Shown here: positions 1-6,867 of the stretch, in pieces
Numbering within the stretch: position 1 is the first letter of the stretch
Layout of the letters: each line of letters starts with the position of its first letter
Origin: JANLQX01 sp043775075
GTDB taxonomy: Bacteria; Actinomycetota; Acidimicrobiia; Acidimicrobiales; JANYDT01
Direction of reading: 5' to 3'
Assembly (NCBI GenBank): GCA_043775075.1
Contig: JAYVSS010000266.1
Location: 1-15,308 of the forward strand
DNA length: 15,308 bases
Program-made: the position numbers and the translations under genes
The notes under the pieces: generated by a model
Databases searched by the model: none
Told to the model about the DNA's origin: nothing
What the model saw: only the letters and a program-made list of their open reading frames with translations

Positions 1-872
1 GCCGCGGTGGCGGCAAAGCGCAGCATGTCCGAGACCTGATCTGAGGAAAGCGCGTCGAGCGCCTGGCGGGTCAACGCGTTAACCCGTGAGAGCCACGAAA
101 GCATCGCCGCGTTGGCGGTATCACCGGCCCCGATGGTGTCCACGACCTCAACTGGCGCCGCCGGAACGGTCACCGAGGAACCGTCGTGGCGAAACGCCGT
201 GAGCTCGTCGCCGCCTCGGGTGAGAACAATCACACCCGGGCCGGAGGCGGCGAGACGAGCAACTCGTCGGACGATGTCATCGCCCGGCCAGAGGGCCTCG
301 ATGTCGGCGTCGGAAACCTTCACCAGGTCGGCAGCACTGATCATTCGTTCGACTCGCGCCCGGTAAACGTCGACATCTGAAACAACCCCCAAGCGCACAT
401 TCGGATCCAGAGCGAGGAACCGTTTCCCGATCGTACGTTCACGAAGGAACAGGGTCTCGAGGGTCGAGCCACTCGGTTCGAAAGCGAGAGCGCAGGTACC
501 CATATGAAGGCCCACAACGTCGTCGCTGAGAGCCGGGAGCATTGCTTCGGTGAGGCCGGGGTCAGCGGTACCGATGGCATAGAACGAGTACGACGCCCCA
601 CCGCCGGAGTCGATGTGAGCCACGGCGAGGGTGGTCGGATCGGTGGTGCCGACGACGCGCGAAACGTCGACCGTGGCAACCGCCAAATGGTTGCGTAGGG
701 CAATGCCGAACTGGTCGAGGGACAGACGGCCGAGAAACCCGGTGGGAACGCCGATACGACCCAGGCCCACGGCGGTGTTGCACGGTCCGCCTCCGGGGTG
801 GGCATCGAAGCGACCGGGTTCCGTCCTCGACGACGTCAGATCAATGAGGGCCTCACCGCAGACAACGATCAC
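1..872 (-). CDS. PfkB-family carbohydrate kinase (fructokinase-like), 3' end outside window
   Basis: Ribokinase/PfkB-family kinase, expected to phosphorylate a sugar or nucleoside in the cytoplasm with ATP. About 290 codons are visible, and the C-terminus is cut by the left edge. The N-terminus reads MIVVCGEALIDL, followed by the sugar-binding signature GGGPCNTAVGLGRIG near residues 27-41 and then FLGRLSLDQFG. The anion-hole and catalytic motif DTIGAGDT covers residues 245-252, with D251 as the expected catalytic base. I chose the GTG at 872 because it gives the usual N-terminus of the family; TTG at 881 is an in-frame alternative. TAGGTT lies 8 bases before the GTG and could be a -10 box for a leaderless transcript. 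The gene diverges from the ferredoxin. The substrate cannot be read from sequence. It could be fructose, another sugar or pseudouridine, but PsuG lies 6 kb away, so a psuK role is only speculation. Confidence 0.88.
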   Translation of the reverse strand, partial: MIVVCGEALIDLTSSRTEPGRFDAHPGGGPCNTAVGLGRIGVPTGFLGRLSLDQFGIALRNHLAVATVDVSRVVGTTDPTTLAVAHIDSGGGASYSFYAIGTADPGLTEAMLPALSDDVVGLHMGTCALAFEPSGSTLETLFLRERTIGKRFLALDPNVRLGVVSDVDVYRARVERMISAADLVKVSDADIEALWPGDDIVRRVARLAASGPGVIVLTRGGDELTAFRHDGSSVTVPAAPVEVVDTIGAGDTANAAMLSWLSRVNALTRQALDALSSDQVSDMLRFAATA

Positions 873-979
873 GGGCGGCAAACCTAGTTCGAGGCCGTTA
901 AGTCGAGGTAGGACGGCGCCGGAAGTTCGGCAAACCTCGTGGTTTGAGTACCGCTCCGGAGGTTGCGCGAGCCAGCAAC

Positions 980-985
980 TAGCGT
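980..985 (+). promoter_or_regulatory. Putative -10 element (TAGCGT) for the ferredoxin gene
   Basis: TAGCGT lies 8 bases before GTG 994 and matches TANNNT. It supports 994 over 1024 as the start if this organism commonly uses leaderless messages. No -35 box is obvious. The 121-base gap to the divergent kinase also holds the inverted pair GTTGC (962-966) and GCAAC (975-979), of unknown meaning. Confidence 0.4.
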
Positions 986-993
986 GGGGAGTC

Positions 994-1329
994 GTGCCTG
1001 CCGGACGCCGACGTCATGATGCCGTGGCCACCACGCCCCACCTGTTGGTCTGTATCGGTCCGAATTGCACGGCCCGGGGCAGTGGCGAGATGTTCTCGAA
1101 GGTGTGGGCGGCGCTCGAACGAGACCAGTTGGCGTATTACAAGTCCCCCGGATCAGTTCGATGTTCGGCCACCGGTTGTCTTGGAGCGTGCGCCGAGGGA
1201 CCGACTGTGGCGTCGTATCCCCGACACGGGGAACCGCAGTGGTGGGTCGGTATGACGGCGGAGGCAACGGTGCAAGTGGCGGCAGAGTTACATGCTCAGG
1301 TAGTCGACGAACAGGTGCCGCTGGCCTGA
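994..1329 (+). CDS. Thioredoxin-like [2Fe-2S] ferredoxin
   Basis: Small soluble electron carrier of the thioredoxin-fold [2Fe-2S] ferredoxin type, related to the cluster domain of the NADH dehydrogenase 24-kDa subunit. With the GTG at 994 it has 111 residues. The cluster-like cysteines are C20 and C25 (VCIGPNC) and C62 and C66 (GCLGACAEGP), with an extra C57. The GCLGAC-x-x-GP signature is the strongest evidence. The start is uncertain: GTG 994 has TAGCGT 8 bases upstream, the arrangement seen before other genes here, while GTG 1024 would give 101 residues starting nearer the conserved core (MATTPHLLVC). No redox partner is adjacent. It ends 5 bases before the converging PLP enzyme, so its partner cannot be inferred from context. 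Confidence 0.85.
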   Translation: MPAGRRRHDAVATTPHLLVCIGPNCTARGSGEMFSKVWAALERDQLAYYKSPGSVRCSATGCLGACAEGPTVASYPRHGEPQWWVGMTAEATVQVAAELHAQVVDEQVPLA

Positions 1330-1334
1330 CCGTG

Positions 1335-2561
1335 TCACTCAGTCGGTGGGCTAGTGGGGAGCGCAGCGACGAGGTCGCGGAGGAGATCGTCGGTGTCTTC
1401 GAGCCCGCAGGAAATACGCAACGTGCCCTGCGAGATTCCGATCTCGGCCAATTCTTCCGGGCCCATTCCCGCGTGCGACGTCGTGGCCGGATGGGTCAGC
1501 AAGGTTTCCGGACCACCGAGCGACGTGGCCACGGTGGCGAGCTTCGCTCGGTCCATAAACGCCGCGGCACTCTCAAGGCCACCAACGAGATCGAAGGTCA
1601 ACACCCCACCGAAGCGTCGCATCTGACGGACGGCCAACGCGTGTTGTGGATGCGAGGTGAGACCGGGGTGGCGGACCCAGTTGACACTCGGGTGTTTTTC
1701 CAGCTCTTGCCCAATGGTCAGCGCGCTAACCGACTGCTGGTGGAAGCGGACGCCCAATGTGCGAAGCCCGCGTAGGGCGTTAGTGGCGTCGAAGGGCGAA
1801 GCTACGGCACCGAGCATGATGTTGTATCCCCAGAGCCAATCGACCACCTCGGTCTCACCACTGATCACCCCGAGGCAGGCATCGTTGTGGCCGGCGATGG
1901 CTTTGGTGGCCGAATGCATGACCATATCGATCCCGGGACGATAGGTGTGCTGACCAACGGGGGTGGCGAACGTGGCGTCCACCAGCTTGATGGGCCCGGT
2001 AATGGCGGCGAGCTCGTCGAGGTCCACGAGATCGAGATTGGGGTTGGCCGGGGTCTCGGCCAAGACCAGAGTCGTCTTGGGGTTGGCGGCCACGGCGGAG
2101 GCGAAGGCCCCCGGAGTGTGGACGTCGACAAGAGTGAAGGTGATGCCGAGGCGGGCCGCCACGAGGCCGAGGTACTGCACGGTGCCCCCGTACATCTGTT
2201 TTTGCGCCACCACATGGGAGCCGGTGGGGCAGAAGGCCAAAATGGCGCAGCTCAACGCGCCCATGCCCGAGGCGAAGGCGAGGGCGCCGTCGGTGCCCTC
2301 CATTTCCGCCATGGCGTCTTCGAACGCCCGAACGCTCGGGTTGCCATGCCGGGCGTAGAACTTGGCGACCCTCGGTTTGCTGGCGATGCGCGCCGCCTTA
2401 AGCGGGTTGCCGATCTCGAAGGTGGTCGACGGCCAAATCGCCGGAGCGAGAGCGCCGCCGGCGTCGGTGCGCCCGGCCGTTACCGCCAGCGTTTCCGGGC
2501 TCATCGTGGGCGCCGACGTTGGCGTTGGCGTTGACGAATTGGTGGAAGCCTCCTGGGACAC
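1335..2561 (-). CDS. PLP-dependent Cys/Met metabolism (trans-sulfuration family) enzyme
   Basis: 408-residue fold-type I PLP enzyme of the Cys/Met metabolism family, which includes cystathionine gamma-synthase, cystathionine gamma-lyase, methionine gamma-lyase and O-acylhomoserine sulfhydrylase. Visible landmarks are Y69-A-R71 with GNPS (neighbour-subunit phosphate contacts), SGMGA near 98-102, Y124 in MYGGT (stacks on PLP), AETPANP near 169-175, D195 in VDATFATP (pyridine nitrogen), Schiff-base lysine K220 in HSATK, and the carboxylate-binding segment LRISCGLED near the C-terminus. The usual VDNTF is VDATF here. The first 19 residues are Ser/Thr/Pro-rich and partly come from a CCAACG triplet repeat, so ATG 2504 (MSPETLAV) is a possible start. 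GTG 2561 is preferred because TAGCGT lies 8 bases upstream. The exact reaction cannot be settled from sequence. It diverges from the hydrolase across 36 bases. Confidence 0.9.
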   Translation of the reverse strand: MSQEASTNSSTPTPTSAPTMSPETLAVTAGRTDAGGALAPAIWPSTTFEIGNPLKAARIASKPRVAKFYARHGNPSVRAFEDAMAEMEGTDGALAFASGMGALSCAILAFCPTGSHVVAQKQMYGGTVQYLGLVAARLGITFTLVDVHTPGAFASAVAANPKTTLVLAETPANPNLDLVDLDELAAITGPIKLVDATFATPVGQHTYRPGIDMVMHSATKAIAGHNDACLGVISGETEVVDWLWGYNIMLGAVASPFDATNALRGLRTLGVRFHQQSVSALTIGQELEKHPSVNWVRHPGLTSHPQHALAVRQMRRFGGVLTFDLVGGLESAAAFMDRAKLATVATSLGGPETLLTHPATTSHAGMGPEELAEIGISQGTLRISCGLEDTDDLLRDLVAALPTSPPTE

Positions 2562-2569
2562 GGTGGATC

Positions 2570-2575
2570 ACGCTA
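2570..2575 (-). promoter_or_regulatory. Putative -10 element (TAGCGT) for the PLP enzyme gene
   Basis: On the minus strand TAGCGT is 8 bases before GTG 2561. It is part of the palindrome CGCTAGCG, so the opposite strand carries the related TAGCGG pointing towards the hydrolase start at 2598. The 36-base divergent gap is therefore probably a compact shared promoter. Confidence 0.45.
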
Positions 2576-2597
2576 GCGGCGCGAGGCTGGTGAACTC

Positions 2598-3143
2598 ATG
2601 GAACTTGTTCTGCTGCACGGTTTTGATGGCGCTCCGGCCAACCTGTTCGGGATCGCTGATGCCGTGCGCCACCACATGCCCGGCGTGTCCGTGCGTCTGT
2701 TGACCGGCCCCGTGCGTCTGGCGTCAGGTCGCTGGGCATGGTGGAACGACGGCGACGAAAGGTATGGCACTCCGGCTGCCGCCCTGGACTGGCTCACTCC
2801 CCGGCTCGGTGATGAACCGGTCGTCGTTGCCGGATTTTCGCAGGGTGGCGCGCTCGCTCTCGCCGTAGCATTTGCTGGCATCTCGACCGTGTTTGGCGTG
2901 GGTTGCGTCGGGGGATTCCTTCCCGACGACACCCGCGTCGGGCCAACGTCGGCGCAGCTGTTTGTGGCCCACGGTGAGGCCGATGCTGCGGTCGACGTAT
3001 TCCATGCCGAATCACTGGCCCGCCAGGCGAAGCGTGCTGGCCTCAATCACGAGCTATTGATCCACCGCGGTGGTCACACCTGGACCGAGGAGGTAACGGC
3101 GACGTTTGTGGCGTGGCTGGATTTGATCGTTTCGTCGTCCTGA
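2598..3143 (+). CDS. Small alpha/beta-hydrolase (carboxylesterase/phospholipase-like)
   Basis: 181-residue serine hydrolase of the alpha/beta fold, probably a cytoplasmic esterase or thioesterase; no signal peptide is visible. It begins directly with the first core strand (MELVLLHGFDG, where HGF helps form the oxyanion hole). The nucleophile elbow is GFSQGG with S81. D129 in HGEADAAVD is the likely acid and H160 in RGGHTW the likely base, so the triad is complete and in the usual order. It is shorter than the roughly 220 residues common for bacterial carboxylesterase/phospholipase members, mainly because loops are short. The ATG at 2598 has a weak GAGG about 11 bases upstream. It shares a short bidirectional promoter region with the PLP enzyme and ends 3 bases before the converging thioredoxin-like gene. 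The substrate is unknown. Confidence 0.85.
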   Translation: MELVLLHGFDGAPANLFGIADAVRHHMPGVSVRLLTGPVRLASGRWAWWNDGDERYGTPAAALDWLTPRLGDEPVVVAGFSQGGALALAVAFAGISTVFGVGCVGGFLPDDTRVGPTSAQLFVAHGEADAAVDVFHAESLARQAKRAGLNHELLIHRGGHTWTEEVTATFVAWLDLIVSSS

Positions 3144-3146
3144 GCC

Positions 3147-4232
3147 TCAGACGCCGGTGAAGCTCGGCGTGTAGTGGGCCAGGCCGCCCTGGGCCACCAC
3201 GTCGTCGAGCCAGTTGCCCTCGTACCGTTCCGATGGCTCCTGTATGAGGTCCGACGGTTGTCCAGGAACGGTGGACTCCAAGGTCCAGGCCTGGCGCTTA
3301 TACGTCCAGTTCGTCGGGTGGAGGTTATGCGCCTCACGCCACCAGGGCGCGGCGGCCTCGACTCCGACAGTCTCTCGGAGATGTTCACCTAACTCGAAGC
3401 AGGCGGCGGCGCGGGCTTCGTCGGAGCTACGGGGCTGGGACCGCTGCACGACTTCGTCCGACGAGAGAGCAAACGGGCTCAACGCACCGTTGGCCGCCCA
3501 ATCTCGCAGGGCCGCGAGGTAGGGCAGGTGAGCGTTGGGGTCAACGTCTTTGAACAGTTCGAACCGAGCGGCGATTCGGGGCGGCAAACCGTCCGGCAGT
3601 TTCGCTCCAGCGAGGGCGCTGGGCACGATCCTCGCTGATTCAGCTGGACGTACGAGTACGCCTTCTTCGTTGATCCACGCCGCCATTGGCACGTTCACAA
3701 AGCCGAGCGTGCCACCGAGACTGTGCGACTTGTCGATCAACGTCGGATGGGTGGGTGAGGCCTGGTCAACCCACGGCTGGGCCATCGGCGCCTCGGAGTC
3801 CATCGCCACCGTCACTACGGTGACGCCGAGAGGACTGAGTTCTTCATATAGGGACTGCCACACGGGCAGATCAGTGCGACAGCCTCACCAACTCGCCCAG
3901 GCGGCGAGAACGACCTTGCGACCGAGGAGCGTCGAGAAGTCGAACGGTGTGCCGTCGAACGTGCTCAACGAAAGGGCGGGAACAACGGCGGTGGCCAGCG
4001 CTCGCCCCCCGAGGGTCGAAGGGCCGAGGGCCCACGTGTTCGTGGCCTCATCGTGAACGAGGGGCATGGCTAACCGTTCGGCCACGGCCGCAACGTCGAG
4101 GGAGCCGTCGGGACTCATTGCGTTGGGAGCGGGGACACAAATCTCGCCTCGGCACAGGCCTTCGGGTTTTGCCTCCCACCCCGCCCCGGCGGTGAGATCG
4201 GAGGGACTGATCGACAACGAACGCAACAGCAT
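3147..4232 (-). CDS. ResA/TlpA-like thioredoxin-fold protein with in-frame TGA (putative selenoprotein, WAxxUGC motif)
   Basis: One 361-residue reading frame if the TGA at 3887-3885 is decoded as selenocysteine (residue 116). The first part has a family-like N-terminus with a cysteine pair (KPEGLC-x4-C; C27, C32) and then a thioredoxin/redoxin domain: FDGTPFDFSTLLGRKVVLAAWASW-U116-G-C118 (written in parts: GRKVVLAAW, ASW, U, GC), RTDLPVW, and a cis-proline segment NVPM (P182). The last ~120 residues resemble a helical TPR-like repeat with HPTNWTYKRQAW. Both halves are in the same frame, and no ATG or standard restart element separates them; the next start-like codon is GTG 3863, after the redox site. 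The motif matches what I recall as the annotated family 'ResA-like WAxxUGC motif-containing protein' (recall, not searched). ATG 4232 is chosen because TACCGT lies 6 bases upstream; GTG 4277 would add 15 residues. The gene's own stop is also TGA, so recoding would have to depend on context. The alternative is a nonsense mutation or sequencing error. The likely role is thiol/selenol redox chemistry; there is no clear signal peptide. Confidence 0.82.
3855..3887 (-). promoter_or_regulatory. Candidate bacterial SECIS: TGA codon plus downstream hairpin
   Basis: Read on the minus strand, TGA (3887-3885) is followed by 15 bases and then CTGCC-CGTGT-GGCAG (3869-3855). This is a perfect 5-bp stem, mostly G-C, with a 5-base loop whose second base is G. 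In known bacterial SECIS elements the apical loop lies roughly 16-37 bases after the TGA and has a G among its first two bases; here the loop begins 21 bases after the TGA. The stem is short, and flanking pairs do not extend it cleanly. An alternative pairing (GGCTG with CAGTC) competes with it. The position and loop fit the expectation, but a short GC-rich hairpin could arise by chance in this genome. Confidence 0.6.
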
Positions 4233-4238
4233 GCACCG

Positions 4239-4244
4239 ACGGTA
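4239..4244 (-). promoter_or_regulatory. Putative -10 element (TACCGT) for the thioredoxin-like gene
   Basis: TACCGT on the minus strand fits the actinobacterial -10 pattern TANNNT and lies exactly 6 bases before ATG 4232. That would put the transcript start at or next to the start codon. No Shine-Dalgarno sequence precedes this ATG, which agrees with a leaderless message. No clear -35 box is seen. Confidence 0.35.
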
Positions 4245-4358
4245 CCGGCTCGGCGCCAGAAGGGCGAAACGTCGCACGCCGGATTAACGCAGGTTCATCC
4301 GGGCGCTTCCCGGGGGTCAAGAACGCTGAACGAATCGCCCGTGTACTAGGAAGGGCGC

Positions 4359-5144
4359 ATGCCGAGCCTTCGATCGCAATGGAACGATTCCCGCGTAACC
4401 ATCGGGGCCTGGTTGTCGATCGCTTCGTCGGTGTCGGCGGAAGGAGCGGCCCACGCTGGCTTCGATTTCGTCTGCGTCGATACCCAACACGGGGCGATCG
4501 ATTACGCCGTCAGCGTGCCGATGTTTCAAGCCATCGAGCTGGGCGGCTCAGTGCCGATTGCGCGAGTGCCCTGGAATGAGCCGGGCATCATTGGGCGGAT
4601 GCTCGATGGCGGGGCGCAAGGAGTGATCGTGCCGATGGTGAATACCGCAGCACAGGCAGAAGCTGTGGTCGAGGCGTGTCGGTACGCGCCCGCCGGGTCT
4701 CGTAGCTACGGACCAACGGTGGTTGGGCTCCGCCACCTCGACTACGTCGGATGGGCATCGGAACACATCGCCGTTATTCCGATGATCGAGACGGCTGACG
4801 CAGTCAGAAATATTGAGGAGATCGTTGCTGTCCCCGGTGTGGACGCCATCTACGTGGGTCCGGCCGACCTGTCGCTCACCCTTGGACTCCCTCCGAGAAA
4901 CAACGACGGTGTGGCGGCATTCGACGCCGCGCTGGCCCGAATTGTCGAGGTGTGCAATCGGGCGGGGGTGGTCGCCGGGGCGCACTGTGTGGGCGGAGTA
5001 GCCGAGAAGCGCATGGATCAGGGGTTCCGGCTCCTGACTGTTGCTAGTGACATCGCTTCGATGCGTCAGGGAATGGCGGCCGAACTCGCCAGCGCGCGGG
5101 CATCGTCACATCGCCCTCGTTCGAGGTTGGAGTTCGAAGACTGA
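4359..5144 (+). CDS. HpcH/HpaI-family metal-dependent aldolase
   Basis: 261-residue class II aldolase of the HpcH/HpaI family. These cytoplasmic enzymes reversibly cleave 2-keto-3-deoxy or 4-hydroxy-2-oxo acids into pyruvate and an aldehyde. Family residues are all present: H44 in DTQHGAID (general base), R69 in IARVPW (pyruvate carboxylate), D83 in MLDGGAQGVIVPMV, E144 in PMIET and D170 in VGPADLS (divalent metal ligands). Length matches the family. The ATG at 4359 has AGGAAGG ending about 5 bases upstream, the best Shine-Dalgarno in the window; a TACTAG hexamer overlaps it and could be a -10. The gene stands alone between a divergent redox gene and a convergent methyltransferase, so the substrate (for example a rhamnonate, heptenedioate or related keto-acid) cannot be named. 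The C-terminal tail after residue 245 is charged and probably flexible. Confidence 0.92.
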   Translation: MPSLRSQWNDSRVTIGAWLSIASSVSAEGAAHAGFDFVCVDTQHGAIDYAVSVPMFQAIELGGSVPIARVPWNEPGIIGRMLDGGAQGVIVPMVNTAAQAEAVVEACRYAPAGSRSYGPTVVGLRHLDYVGWASEHIAVIPMIETADAVRNIEEIVAVPGVDAIYVGPADLSLTLGLPPRNNDGVAAFDAALARIVEVCNRAGVVAGAHCVGGVAEKRMDQGFRLLTVASDIASMRQGMAAELASARASSHRPRSRLEFED

Positions 5145-5161
5145 GAAGATATGCGTGCAGA

Positions 5162-5179
5162 ACGTATGTGCACGTATGT
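5162..5179. repeat. Tandem copy of ACGTATGT with 10-base period
   Basis: ACGTATGT occurs at 5162-5169 and again at 5172-5179, separated by GC. This gives a 10-base period, one helical turn, with GTGCAC at the centre. It lies in the 57-base gap between the converging aldolase and methyltransferase genes, where no promoter is needed for either. It could be a protein binding site or chance. Confidence 0.35.
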
Positions 5180-5201
5180 TCTCTGGACATAGCGAATCCG
5201 G

Positions 5202-5996
5202 CTAACGGAAGAGTTCGAACACGGCGATCGCCGCTGTGGTCGCGATGTTGAGGGAATCAACGTGCGGCGAAATGGCTACCCGGACGCGATGGTCGCATTG
5301 CGCCAACGTGTCGACCCGCAATCCGTCGGATTCGGCTCCGAGCACGATGGCAATTCGATTGGGCCGGACGACAACCAGCCGGGGGTCACGGATGTCGACA
5401 TCGCCCGATGGCGTCAACGCCAACGTCGTGAAACCCGATCGCCGAAGAGTGGGGACAAGTTCAGCCGACGAGCCGAGTCTCGTCCAAGGCACATCGAGGA
5501 CCCATCCCATCGAAGTCCGGACGGCCTTGCGATAGAGCGGATCACCGGCATGCGCAGACAACAAGATGGCATCAGCGTCAAACGCTGCCGCGTGCCGAAA
5601 CACCGCGCCCACGTTGTCAGGGTCCACCACGTCTTCGAGCACGATCACTCGCTGCGCCTCACCCAGCAGGGCGAGCGGGGCAATTAGGGGCGGTCGCCGA
5701 GCAAGCGCAATGACGCCTCGATGGAGGGGAAAACCAACAACCGCATCGACGATCTCAGGCTCAGCCACGAGGACGTCGCCATCGATTCGCTCCACCAGAC
5801 TGGCCAGCCGTCGGTAGCGTCCCGGCGTCACGAGCACGGCATTGACCGTCAAGCCAAGACCGACGGCCCGTTCAAGCACGCGTTCACTTTCGACAATGAA
5901 CGTTCCTTCCGCCCGCTGTTGTACGTCCTTAAGATTGCGAAACGGCCGGAGTCTTTCGTCGTGTTCGCCCAGCCCCTCGGCAACAGTTCCCGGCAC
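5202..5996 (-). CDS. TrmH/SpoU-family RNA 2'-O-methyltransferase
   Basis: 264-residue SPOUT-class methyltransferase that transfers a methyl group from S-adenosylmethionine to a ribose 2'-OH in rRNA or tRNA. Residues about 15-100 form the N-terminal RNA-binding (L30e-like, SpoU substrate-binding) region. The three SpoU motifs follow in order: motif 1 EDVVDPDNVGAVFRHA with N128 and R134, motif 2 IVLGAESDGL at about 217-226, and motif 3 ISPHVDSLNIATTAAIAV at about 242-259 with S248 and N250, which builds the trefoil-knot SAM site. Length is typical for TsnR/RlmB-like members. The GTG at 5996 is the first usable start, with no strong ribosome-binding site. It diverges from the L,D-transpeptidase. 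The modified nucleotide is not predictable from this sequence alone. Confidence 0.9.
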   Translation of the reverse strand: MPGTVAEGLGEHDERLRPFRNLKDVQQRAEGTFIVESERVLERAVGLGLTVNAVLVTPGRYRRLASLVERIDGDVLVAEPEIVDAVVGFPLHRGVIALARRPPLIAPLALLGEAQRVIVLEDVVDPDNVGAVFRHAAAFDADAILLSAHAGDPLYRKAVRTSMGWVLDVPWTRLGSSAELVPTLRRSGFTTLALTPSGDVDIRDPRLVVVRPNRIAIVLGAESDGLRVDTLAQCDHRVRVAISPHVDSLNIATTAAIAVFELFR

Positions 5997-6078
5997 GAAG
6001 TCAGTGTTGCACGCGGGCGCTTTCCGACGTAAACTTGATGGCTCGGGCGGGCTCCGCCGATCATTGGAAAAGCGCGCT

Positions 6079-6084
6079 TATTAT
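6079..6084 (+). promoter_or_regulatory. Putative -10 element (TATTAT) for the L,D-transpeptidase
   Basis: TATTAT ends 6 bases before the GTG at 6091, so transcription from it would begin at or beside the start codon. It is the most A/T-rich patch in the divergent intergenic region. No convincing -35 box is seen at the usual distance. Confidence 0.4.
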
Positions 6085-6090
6085 CGTCCA

Positions 6091-6822
6091 GTGCGAACGT
6101 TCTCTCCTTCCCGCTCGTTGCTACGGACACTTAGCGTTATAGCGGTGGCCGGCCTTCTTCTCGGCGCTGGCCTCGAGGGGGTCGCATGGGCGCAAACCGA
6201 TAGTGCGTCGATTCCACCAATTGTGATTCCGCCGTCGACGGCGGCCCCGACGACAGCGGTGCCGACGACAGCGGTGCCGACAACCGAGGCTCCAACTACG
6301 ACCGCACCGACAACGACCACGCCGCCGACGAGCGAAGCAACGACAACGGTTCCGCCCACCACGGTCGCCCCAGTAACCACGATCGCCACCACCGTCGCCC
6401 CGCCGACGACAAAGAAACCGGTCAAGACGGGTGGCGTGGTGACCAACCCCAACGCCCGTGGCACGGTGACCATCGAAGTGAGCATTGCTCGTCAGAAGAT
6501 GACGATCCGGCGCGGGGGAGACGTCTGGCGGGTCGTGAATGTGTCCACCGGCTCGGGCCGCCGCTATTGCGAAAAGGGTCGTTGCGGCGTCGCTCACACT
6601 CCCCGGGGGGCATATCGGATCGGTCGGCGGGTTAATGGCTGGCGTACCGGTGCGCTCGGCCGGATGTACAACCCGTTGTATTTCACCGGCGGGTTCGCGA
6701 TACACGGCTCAGGCTCGGTACCGCGTTATCCCGCCTCACACGGTTGCGTGCGCGTCACCATCGCCACCGCTCGTTGGCTTCCGTCAGCGGTCCCGAACGG
6801 CACGCCGGTCACCATCCGTTAG
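6091..6822 (+). CDS. Secreted L,D-transpeptidase (YkuD domain) with Thr/Pro-rich linker
   Basis: 243-residue exported enzyme that forms 3-3 cross-links in peptidoglycan or attaches proteins to it. Residues 1-34 form a signal peptide: basic start (MRTFSPSRS), hydrophobic core (LSVIAVAGLLLGAG) and an AWA-type cleavage site. Residues about 35-110 are a low-complexity Thr/Pro/Ala linker that probably spans the wall. The YkuD domain begins around GTVTIEVSIARQKMTI and ends with H205 in HGSG and the catalytic motif S216-H217-G218-C219-V-R-V. All catalytic residues are present. The GTG at 6091 is chosen because it places the basic N-region directly before the hydrophobic core; upstream in-frame sequence (TTG 6064 and beyond) does not look like a signal peptide. 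The gene lies alone, divergent from the methyltransferase and convergent with psuG. Confidence 0.92.
   Translation: MRTFSPSRSLLRTLSVIAVAGLLLGAGLEGVAWAQTDSASIPPIVIPPSTAAPTTAVPTTAVPTTEAPTTTAPTTTTPPTSEATTTVPPTTVAPVTTIATTVAPPTTKKPVKTGGVVTNPNARGTVTIEVSIARQKMTIRRGGDVWRVVNVSTGSGRRYCEKGRCGVAHTPRGAYRIGRRVNGWRTGALGRMYNPLYFTGGFAIHGSGSVPRYPASHGCVRVTIATARWLPSAVPNGTPVTIR
6232..6345 (+). repeat. Short tandem repeats encoding a Thr/Pro-rich linker
   Basis: Within the L,D-transpeptidase gene, imperfect 15-base units encode TAVPT, TAVPT, TEAPT and TTAPT in succession. Two adjacent copies of ACAGCGGTGCCGACG/A are nearly identical. Such slippage-prone repeats can vary in copy number between strains, changing the linker length without disturbing the catalytic domain. 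Confidence 0.7.
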
Positions 6823-6867
6823 CGAACGGGTACGGCGGGCGATTTTGTGCACGGGGCCACTTCGTTA

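Noticed and set aside
1..872. Naming the PfkB kinase as psuK or a specific fructokinase
   Set aside because: The visible motifs define only the family; the substrate residues cannot be assigned, and it is not adjacent to psuG.
631..993. Upstream extension of the ferredoxin frame to ATG 631
   Set aside because: The extension lies antisense to the PfkB kinase coding sequence and adds 121 residues with no similarity to the ferredoxin family.
1887..2534. 215-codon plus-strand open frame opposite the PLP enzyme
   Set aside because: It is antisense to the conserved PLP core, is Gly/Arg/His-rich, and has no motif or ribosome site.
3147..4232. Pseudogene or frameshift reading of the thioredoxin-like gene
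   Set aside because: There is no frameshift, both parts are in one frame, the TGA is exactly at the redox position, and the downstream part is intact to a normal stop. A single nonsense mutation remains possible but is the less likely reading.
6232..6420. Repeat-rich stretch as a possible CRISPR or satellite
   Set aside because: The repeats are 15-base codon-level units that encode a Thr/Pro linker in frame, with no spacers.
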